From Delphinapterus leucas (Eukaryota > Chordata > Mammalia > Artiodactyla > Monodontidae), in the NCBI RefSeq assembly GCF_002288925.2, contig NW_022098069.1:70164099-70228098 (forward strand): 64,000 nucleotides of DNA, written 5' to 3'. Positions 56,168 through 64,000 of this stretch are shown piece after piece. Both the position numbers and the translations under genes were made by a program. Under the pieces are notes generated by a model that was not told the origin of the DNA, ran no database searches, and saw nothing but the letters and a program-made list of their open reading frames with translations. Each line of letters starts with the position of its first letter. The stretch's first letter is position 1.

Positions 56168-59100
56168 CCTCATTGTAGTTTTGATTTGCATTTCTCTAAT
56201 GATTAAGGATGTTGAGCATTCTTTCATGTGTTTGTTGGCAATGTGTATATCTTCTTTGGAGACATATCTATTTAGGCCTTCTGCCCATTTTTGGGTAGGG
56301 TTGTTTGCTTTTTTGATATTGAGCTGTATGAACTGCTTGTATATTTTGGAGATTAATCCTTTGTCAGTTGCTTCATTTGCAAATATTTTCTCCTATTCTG
56401 AGAGTTGTCTTTTCATTGTGTTTATGGTTTCCTTTGCTTTGCAAAAGCTTTTAATTTTCATTAGGTCCCATTTGTTTATTTTTGTTTTTATTTCCATTTC
56501 TCTAGGAGGTGGGTCCAAAAGGACCTTGCTGTCATTTATGTCATAGAGTGTTCTGCCTATGTTTTCCTCTAAGAGTCTTACAGTGTCTGATCTTACATTT
56601 AAGTCTTTAATCCATTTTGAGTTTACTTTTGTATATGGTGTTAGGAAGTGTACTAATTTCATTCTTTTACATGTAGCTGTCTAGTTTTCCCACCACCACT
56701 TATTGAAGAGGCTGTCTTTTCTCCATTGTATATTCTTGCCTCCTTTATCAAAGGTAAGGTGACCGGATGTGTGTGGGTTTATCTCTGGGCTTTCTATCCT
56801 GTTGCATTGATCTATATTTCTGTTTTTCTGCCAGTACCATGCTGTCTTGATTACTGTAGCTTTGTAGTATAGTCTGAAGTCAGGGCACCTAATTGTTCCA
56901 ACTCCATTTTTCTTTCTCAAGATTGCTTTGGCTATTCGGGGTCTTTTGCGTTTCCACACAAATTGTGAAATTTTTTTGTTTTAGTTCTGTGAAAAATGCC
57001 AGTGGTAGTTTGATAGGGATTGCACTGGGAAGTATAGTCATTTTCACAATGTTTATTCTTCCATTCCAAGAACATGGTATATCTCTCCATCTGTTTGTAT
57101 CATCCCTGATTTCTTTCATCAGTGTCTTATAGTTTTCTACATACAGTCTTTTGTCTCCTTAGGTAGGTTTCTTCCTAGGTATTTTTATTCTTTTTGTTAC
57201 GATGGTAAATGGGAGTGTTTCCTTAATTTCAGTTGCAGATTTTTCATCATTAGTGTATAGGACTGCAAGAGATTTCTGTGCATTAATTTTGTATCTTTCT
57301 ACTTTACCAAATTCACTGATTAGTTCTAGTAGTTTTCTGGTGGCATCTTTATGATTCTCTATGTATAGTATCATTTCATCTCTAAACAGTGACAGTTTTA
57401 CTCTTTCTTCTCTGATTTGGATTCTTTTTATTTCTTTTTCGTCTCTGATTGCCATGGCTAAAACTTCCAAAATTATGTTGAATAATAGTGGTGAGAGTGG
57501 GCACCCTTGTCTTGTTCCTGATCTTAGAGGAAATGGTTTCAGTTTTTCACTGTTGAGAATGATGTTCACTGTGGGTTTGACATATATGGCCTTTATTATG
57601 TTGAGGTAGGTTCCCTCTATGCCTACTTTCTGGAGAGTTTTTTATCGTAAATCGTTGTTGAATTTTGTCGAAAGCTTTTTCTGCATCTATTGAGATTATC
57701 ATCTGGTTTTTATCCTTCAGTTTGTTAATATGGTGTATCACATTGATTGATTTGGGTATATTGAAGAATCCTTGCATTCCTGGAACAAACCCCCCCAATC
57801 ATGGTGTATGATCCTTTTAATGTGCTGTTGGATTCTGTTTGCTAGTGTTTTGCTGAGGGTTTTTGCATCTGTGTTCATCAGTGATATTGGCCTGTAGTTT
57901 TCTTTTTTTGTGACATCTTTGTCTGGTGGTGGTATCAGGATGATTGTGGCCTCATAGAATGAGTTTGGGAGTGTTCCTCCCTCTGCTATATTTTGGAAGA
58001 GTTTGAGAAGGATAGGTGTTAGCTCTTCTCTAAAAGTTTGAAAGATTTCACCTGTGAAGCCATCCAGTCCTGGGCTTTTGTTTGTTGGAAGATTTTTAAT
58101 CACAGTTTCAATTTCAGTGCTGTGATTTGTCTGTTCATATTTTCTATTTCTTCCTGGTTCACTCTCGGAAAGTTATACTTTTTAAGAATTTTTCCATTTC
58201 TTCCACGTTGTCCATTTTATTGGCATATAGTTGCTTGTAGTAGGCTATCATGATCCTTTGTATTCCTGCAGTGTCAGTTGTTACCTCTTCTTTTTCATTT
58301 CTAATTCTGTTGACTTGTCTTCTCCCTTTTTTTTCTTGCTAAGTCTGGCTAATGGTTTATCAATTTCGTTTACCTTCTGAAAGAACCAGCTTTTAGTTTT
58401 ATTGATCTCTGCTATTGCTTCCTTCATTTCTTTTTCATTTATTTCTGATCTGATCTATATGATTTCTTTCCTTCTGCTAACTTTGGGTTTTCTTTGTTCT
58501 TCCTTCTCTAATTGCTTTAGGTGTAAGGTTAGGTTGTTTTTTTGAGATTTTTCTGTTTCTTGAGGTAGAATTGTATTACTATAACTTCCCTCTTAGAACT
58601 GCTTTTGCTATATCCCATAGATTTTGGGTCATCGTGTTTTCATTGTCATTTGTTTCTAGGCATTTTTTGATTTTTTCTTTGATTTCTTCAGTGATCTCTT
58701 GTTTATTTAGCAGCATATTGTTTAACCTCCATGTGTTTGTATTGTTTACAGTTTTTTCCTGTAACTGACATCTAATCTCATAGCGTTGTGGTCAGAAAAG
58801 ATACTTGATACGATTTCAATTTTCTTAAATTTACCAAGGCTTGATTTGTGACCCAAGATATGATCTATCCTGGAGAATGTTCCATATGCACTAGAGAAGA
58901 AAGTGTATTCTGTTGTTTTTGGATGTAATGTCCTATAAATATCAATGAAGTCCATCTGGTCAATTGTGTCATTTAAAGCTTGTGTTTCCTTACTTATTTT
59001 CAGTTTGGATGATCTGTCCATTGGTGAAAGCGGGGTGTTAAAGTCCCCTACTATAATTGTGTTACTGTCAATTTCCCCTTTTATGGATGCTAGCATTTGC

Positions 59101-59449
59101 CTTATGTATTGAGGTGTTCCTATGTTGGGTGCATAAATATTTACAATTGTTATATCTTCTTCTTGGATTGATCCCTTGATCATTATGTAGTGTCCTTCAT
59201 AATAGTCTTTATTTTAAAGTCTATTTTGTCTGATATGAGAATTGCTACTCCAACTTTCTTTTGATTTCCATTTGCCTGGAATATCTTTTTCCATCCCCTC
59301 ACTTTCAGTCTGTATGTATCCCTAGGTCTGAAGTGGGTCTCTTGTAGACAGCATATATACAGGTCTTGTTTTAGTATCCGTTCAGCCTGCCTTGTCTTTT
59401 GATTGGAGCTTTTAATGCATTTATATTTAAGGTAATTATCGATATGTAT

Positions 59450-60376
59450 GTTCCTAATACCATTTTCTTAATGGTTTTGGGTTTGTTTTGGTAGGTCTGT
59501 TCCTTCTCTGTTTCCCACCTAGAGAAGTCCCTTTAGCATTTGTTGTAAAACTTGTTTGGTGGTACTGAATTCTCTTAACTTTTGCTCGTCTGTAAAGGTT
59601 TTTTAATTTCTCTGCCAAATCTGAATGAGATCCTTGCTGCGTAGAGTAAGCTTAGTTGTATGTTTTCCCTTTCATCACTTTAAATATGTCCTGCTACTCC
59701 CTTCTGGCTGGCAGAGTTTCTGCTGAAAGATCAGGTGTTATACTTATGGGGATTCCCTTGTGTGTTATTTGTTGCTTTTCCCTTGTTGCTTTTAATATTT
59801 TTTCTTTGTATTTAATTTTTGATAATTTGATTAATATGTGTTTTGGCATGTTTCTCCTTGGATTTATCCTCTATAGGACTCTCTGCACTTCCTGGACTTG
59901 ATTGACTATTTCCTTTCCCATGTTAGGGAAGTTTTCAACTATAATCTCTTTAAATATTTTCTCAGACCCTTTCTTTTTCTCTTCTTCTGGGACCCCTGTA
60001 ATTTGAATGTTGGTGCATTTAATGTTGTTTCAGAGGTCTCTGAGATTGTCCTCAATTCTTTTCATTCTGTTTTCTTTATTCTGTTCTGCAGCAGTTATTT
60101 CTACTATTTTATCTTCTAGGTCACGTATCCGTTCTTTTGCCTCAGTTATTCTGCAATTGATTCCTTCGAGAGAATTTTTAATTTCGTTTATTGTGCTGTT
60201 CATCATTGTTTGTTTGCTCCTTAGTTCTTCTAGGTCCTTGTTAAATGTTTCTTGTATTTTCTATTGCTAAGATTTTGGATCATCTTTACTATCATTACTC
60301 TGAATTGTTTTTCAGGTAGACTGCCTATTTCCTCTTCATTTGTTTGGTCTGGTGGGTGTTTACCTTGCTCCTTCAT
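59450..60376 (-). pseudogene. L1 ORF1 (RNA-binding protein), broken
   Basis: ORF1 proteins are trimeric coiled-coil RNA chaperones that package L1 RNA. A start ATG lies at 60376-60374, beginning MKEQGKHPPDQTNEEE. The frame is lost by ~60240. Further in, two stop codons sit in one frame: TGA at 60032-60030 and TAG at 59873-59871, 53 codons apart. Between them GVPEEEKKKGSEKIFKEII is readable, the conserved stretch after the coiled coil. No open frame longer than ~90 codons survives. Confidence 0.85.
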
Positions 60377-62397
60377 CTGCTGCGTATTTCTCTGTCTTCT
60401 TACTTTTTTAACTTACTGTGTTTGGGGTCTCCTTTTCGCAGCCTGCAGGTTTGTAGTTCCTGTTGTTTTGGTGTCTGCCCGCAGTGGGTGAGGTTGGTTC
60501 AGTGGCTTGTGTAGGCTTCCTGGTGGAGGGGACTGGTGCCTGTGTTCTGGTGGGTGGGGCTGGATCTTGTCTTTCTGGTGGGCAGGGCCATGGCCGGTAG
60601 TGTGTTTTGTGGTGTCTGTGAACTTAGTATGACTTTAGGCAGCCTCTCTGCTAATGGGTGGGGTTGTGTTCCTGTCTTGCTAGTTGTTTGGCATGGGGCA
60701 TCCAGCACTGGAGCTTCCTGGCCATTGAATTGAGCTGGGTCTTAGTGTTGAGATGGAAATTTCTGGGCGCGTTCTCGCTGATTAATATTACATGGGGCCA
60801 GGAGGCTGTGGTGGTCCAACATCCTGATCTTGGCTCTCCCACCTCAGAGGCTCAGGCCCAACACCCAGCTGGAGCCCCAAGACCTGCCAGCCCCACAGCT
60901 CAGAAGAAAAGGAAGAGAAAAAAACCCAAACAAACCAAAAAAATGAACAGACAGAACCCCAAAACAAATGGTAAAAGCAAAACTAAACAGACAGAATCAC
61001 ACAAAGAAACATACATACACAGTCACAAAAACAAAACGAAGAGAGCAACCAAACCTATAAACAAACCTACAAATGAAAACAATCGCTAAAAACGAATCTA
61101 GGATAAACATAAAACCAAAAACAGATCAAACACCGAAAGCAAACCCCAAGTCCATAGTTGCCCCCAAAGTCCACTGCCTCAATTTTGGGGACATTCGTTG
61201 TCTCTTCAGGTATTCTACACATGCAGGGTTTACCAAGCCGATGGCGGGGATTTAGTCCGCTGCTCTTGTGGTTGCACGGAGAAAGCTCCCGTCCTCTTCT
61301 TTGCTCGCACAGCTCCTGGGGTTCAGCTTTAGTTTTGTGCCCACGTCTGCACGTGGGCCGCCCTCAGGCATCTGTTCCCTCCAGACAGGACGGGGTTAAA
61401 GCAGTGGCTGATCAGGGCTCTGCTGCTCACTCAGGCTGGGGGGAGGGAGGCGTATGGTAGTCATAACTGGGATGTGAAGAGCATGCCTGCAGCAACAGAG
61501 GCTGGCGTGACATTGCAGCAACCTACAGCATACTGTGTATTCTCCCAGGGAAGTTGGCCGTGGATCCTGGGATCATGGCAGTGGCATGCTGGACAGGCTC
61601 CTGGGAAGGTGTGGGTAGTGATCTGCCCTTGCACACAGGATCCCTTGGTGGCAGTGGCAGCAGTGGTAGTGGTCCGTGCCCACCTCTGGAGTCTGACATG
61701 ATAGCTGTGGCTCATGCCTGTCTCTGGAGCTCACTTAAGGGGTGCTCCTTAGTCTGTGGGCACATGAAGCAGGAAGGCCCTCTTCTCACGCACCCCGAGA
61801 CAATGGTCTCTTGCCTCTTCGGCAGGTCCAGACTTTTTCCCTGTCTCCCTCCCAGCTAGCTGTGGTGCACTAACCCCCTTCGGGCTGTGTTCACGCAGCC
61901 AACCCCAGTCCTCTCCCTGGGATCTGACCTCCGAAGCCCAAGCCTCAGCTCCCAGCCCCCACCCGCCCCGGCATGTGAGCAGACAAGCCTGTCGGGCTGG
62001 TGAGTGCTGGTCGGCACTGATCCTCTGTGCGGGAATCTCTCTCCTTTGCCCTGTTCACCCCTGTTGCTGTGCTCTCCTCTGTGGCTCTGAAGCTCTCCCC
62101 ACCCCATCCCCACCAGTGAGGGGGCTTCCTAGTGTGTGGAAACTTTTCCTCCTTCACAGTTCCCTCCCAGAGGTGCAGGTCCCATCCCTATTCTTTTGTC
62201 TCTGTTTTTTCTTTTTCTGTTGCCCTACCCAGGTACGTGGGGATTTTCTTGCCTTTTGGGAAGTCCAAGGTCTTCCTTCGGCCAGCGTTCAGTAGGTGTT
62301 CTGTAGGAGTTGTTCCATATGTATATGTATTTTTGATGTATTTGTGGGGAGGAAGGTGATCTCCACGTCTTAATCCTCCACCATCTTGAAGGTCTCC
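60377..62397 (-). promoter_or_regulatory. L1 5' UTR / internal promoter region
   Basis: About 2 kb, clearly more GC-rich than its surroundings, which fits the internal promoter of artiodactyl-type L1s. A 250-bp A-rich block on the plus strand (60903-61150) makes the L1 sense strand T-rich there. The 143-codon plus-strand frame at 60658-61089 and its neighbours are artefacts of this UTR. Promoter activity today is unknown. Confidence 0.75.
62379..62389 (-). promoter_or_regulatory. YY1-like site at the L1 5' terminus
   Basis: The minus strand reads CAAGATGGTGG. This fits the YY1 core AAGATGGNGG and lies within ~10-20 bp of the element's first base, where human L1 also carries a YY1 site that sets initiation accuracy. 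It supports this being a true 5' end. Confidence 0.6.
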
Positions 62398-62399
62398 CT

Positions 62400-63183
62400 G
62401 ACCCAAATCATTTTCCTTCTTTCTCAAGAACTTCTTTTGACATTTCTTGCAAAGCAGTTCTACTGACAACAAAATCCCTCAGTTTTTTTTTTGAGAAAGT
62501 CTTTATATTTTCTTCACTTTTGAAGGGTAACTCTGCAGCATACAGAATTCCAGGTTGATTTTTTTCTCTCAACATTTTAAAATATTTTACTATACTCATA
62601 TTGTTTGCACAATTTCTGGGAAGTAGGATGCAATTCTTATTCCACTATAGATAAGATGTTTTTCTCCCTCTGGCTTCTTTCGAGAGTTTTTCTTTATCTT
62701 TGATTTTCTGCAGTTTTATTATGATATGCCTAAGTGTAGGGTGTTTTTGTTTGTTTGTTTTTTGCATTTATTCTGCTTGTTCTCTGAGCTTCCTGGATCT
62801 TTGGTTTGATGTCTGACACTAATTTGGGAAAATTCTCAGTGACCATTGCTTCAACTATTTCTTCTGTCCTTTTCTGTCTTTCGTCTCCTGGTATTCCTGT
62901 TATGCATATTTTATACCGTTTGTAGTTGTCCCACAGTTTTTGGATACTCTGTTCCTTTATTTCCAGTGTTTTTCCTCTTTGCTTTTTGGTTTTAGAAATT
63001 TCTATGGACATATCCTCATGCTCAGAGATTCTTTCCTTAGCTGTATTCAGTCTACTAATGAGACCATCAGAGGCATTCTTTATTTCTGTTACAGTGTTTT
63101 CGATCTCTATCATTCCTTTTTTATTATTTCTTAGATTTTTCATCTCTCTGATTTAATTGCCCATCTGTTCTTCTTTTATTATT
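62400..63183 (-). pseudogene. Old L1M ORF1 fragment
   Basis: The best open piece is 62730-63143 (137 codons). It contains ENTVTEIKNASDGLISRLNTAKERI, a heptad-rich coiled-coil segment, then LEIKEQSIQKLWDNYKRYKICITGIPGDERQKRTEEI, the conserved ORF1 RNA-binding junction. It lies upstream of the young L1's own 5' end and has its own ORF1, so it belongs to a different, older element. Later parts (62408-62599 and onward) are frame-shifted. Confidence 0.85.
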
Positions 63184-63310
63184 GAATAAATTTGATATGA
63201 AACTGTGTAAGTTTAAGGTGTATAGCATGTTACTTTGATAGGTTTATATATTTTAATATGGTTGCCATTGTAGCAGTATTTATCATATAACATAATTATT
63301 GTGCAATAGG
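63184..63310 (-). repeat. L1M 3' UTR-like scrap
   Basis: Text such as TAAGTTTAAGGTGTATAGCA and TTGATAGGTTTATATATTTT resembles the complement of an L1M 3' UTR. It interrupts the collinear 5' region of the older element, so it is probably another nested or recombined fragment. Confidence 0.45.
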
Positions 63311-63960
63311 GGTCTAAGGTTGAGTATTTTCTTTCTCTCATGTGGAACACTAGAATGGGCTCAAGTTCGGTGTTTCCCTTTACCTGGGTTGGTTAGACTC
63401 TGACAAAACCCCAATGGTTAAAGCTCTGGTGAGATAGTTTCTTTTAGGGTAGGCCTTGTTAAGAAGAACCAAAGGCTCTGGTGTGTTTCACAATGGTTGT
63501 GTTTTCTCTTCTTCTGCTGGAAGCACAAAGGAATTTTCTTCTGATCTTCACTGTAAGAATGTGGTAGAGCTCCTGGTGGTAAAGCTCACAATAATATTGG
63601 GGTCTCTCTATGACTAGGCTCCACTGCCGTTTCTGTCTCTCAGATTTGTCCACACTAATCTTATAGCAATGTCAATTACAGTTTAGGTTTTCCTACCTTG
63701 GTACTGGTTTCCTACCTTGGTACTTGGTACTGGTTTCCACAGAGGCTTCTACTCACGAGCTTCTGTTCCAGTTATGTTTGATTCTCTGTATCCATGTGTC
63801 TGTCTTTCCAATTTGGGGGACAGTAGTTTGCCCTGTGACCTCCCATCTCTCACTCATCTAAAATGAGCTGTTGATTTTGTATTATAGTTTGTTCAGTTTG
63901 TTAATTGTTAGGGTGGATTGAAGACTTCCAATATTCTTCCATTCTGGCCAAGAAGCTGGA
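63311..63960 (-). repeat. Old L1M 5' region
   Basis: AAACCCCAATGGTTAAAGCTC (63405), GTAGAGCTCCTGGTGGTAAAGCT (63562) and TTCCTACCTTGGTACTGG appear in the order found in the complement of old L1 5' UTR/ORF1 sequence. It continues the split element of 53.2-63.2 kb. A small tandem duplication is at 63689-63736. Confidence 0.6.
63689..63736. repeat. Short tandem duplication
   Basis: TTCCTACCTTGGTACTGG is followed at once by TTCCTACCTTGGTACTTGG and then TACTGG, a two-copy tandem repeat with partial third copy. Confidence 0.8.
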
Positions 63961-64000
63961 AAACCAAATTCTAGTTTTATAGTACTGAATTGACATAAGA

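Larger units (their letters stand above)
55200..59450 (-). pseudogene. L1 ORF2 (endonuclease/reverse transcriptase), broken
   Basis: The family protein nicks target DNA with an N-terminal endonuclease and reverse-transcribes L1 RNA. Endonuclease sequence is readable in the open frame 58746-59183, with IIVGDFNTPLS, RIDHILGH and the catalytic-type SDHNAMRLD. Reverse-transcriptase sequence is readable at 57738-58103 ([26 protein letters not shown]) and 57159-57569 ([13 protein letters not shown]). The active-site tetrad, normally with paired aspartates, reads FRDE at 57375-57386, so one aspartate and the alanine are lost. Frames change between blocks, and two SINEs interrupt the C-terminal part. 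It is not functional. Confidence 0.9.
54874..62397 (-). mobile_element. Near full-length cetartiodactyl-type L1, defective
   Basis: About 7.5 kb including two SINEs, so about 7.1 kb of L1. The 3' end (plus-strand left) is poly-T then AACAGCTTTACTGGAGTATA. The 5' end is CCACCATCTTGAAGG at 62379-62393, the complement of an AAGATGG start. In sense order it holds a GC-rich 5' UTR of ~2 kb, ORF1 (~60376 to ~59450), ORF2 (~59450 to ~55200) and a ~330-bp 3' UTR. Non-LTR retrotransposons of this kind copy by target-primed reverse transcription. Here the reading frames are broken many times. I see no convincing target-site duplication. Confidence 0.93.

Noticed and set aside
55595..56206. 203-codon plus-strand open frame, the longest in the window
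   Set aside because: It is made from two CHR SINEs read through plus antisense L1. The residues repeat the pattern seen in every other SINE copy ([10 protein letters not shown]..., [11 protein letters not shown]...).
60658..61089. 143-codon lysine/threonine-rich frame
   Set aside because: It lies antisense to the L1 5' UTR. Its composition reflects the A-rich block.

Overview
The window is non-coding mammalian DNA, most likely from a cetacean (probably a toothed whale). The main evidence is seven copies of a ~200-bp tRNA-derived SINE of the CHR family. Each has a GCTTCCCTGGTGGCGCAGTG-like head, a GGTTCGTGCC-type B box, a GAGAGGCCC end and an A tail, and most have clear target-site duplications. 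Three longer CHR-1-like relatives, a related SINE at 39.4 kb and a cetartiodactyl-type L1 agree with this. The assignment rests on recognising the families by eye, not on a database search.

I find no intact protein-coding gene, rRNA, tRNA gene, snRNA or CRISPR array. The sequence is AT-rich. Its open frames are short and are explained by SINE bodies, L1 remnants, dinucleotide runs or chance. The locus is therefore intergenic or deep intronic.

Layout. 0-20 kb: degenerate L2, an LTR-like block, L1 fragments at 4.6-5.6, 6.2-7.7 and 16.6-17.8 kb, MLT1-type MaLR LTRs at 11.0, 18.2 and 19.6 kb, and SINEs at 3.5 and 13.0 kb. 20-40 kb: mostly unrecognised single-copy sequence with microsatellites, L2, MIR and hAT-Charlie relics, SINEs at 20.4, 26.2, 34.2 and 39.4 kb, and motif matches for RFX (22.2 kb) and CTCF (28.6 and 37.1 kb). 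40-53 kb: L2, MIR, three more CHR SINEs, a 69-bp L1 tail inserted in an L2, and an L1M 3' end at 51-52.3 kb.

53-64 kb is a nested retrotransposon complex on the minus strand. An old L1M-type element is split by an LTR-like element (53.84-54.70 kb) and by a nearly full-length younger L1 (54.87-62.40 kb). The younger L1 keeps its ~2-kb 5' UTR, a YY1-like 5' terminus and recognisable ORF1 and ORF2. It was later hit by two CHR SINEs. Its ORFs carry nonsense mutations, frameshifts and a damaged reverse-transcriptase active site, so it is dead as an autonomous element.

I did not find a new biological system. The items most worth a second look are the nested insertion chronology, the very short L1 insertion, the SINE with an internal slippage-type deletion, the G-quadruplex-prone tract in an L1M 3' UTR, and the RFX and CTCF motif matches in otherwise unannotated sequence.
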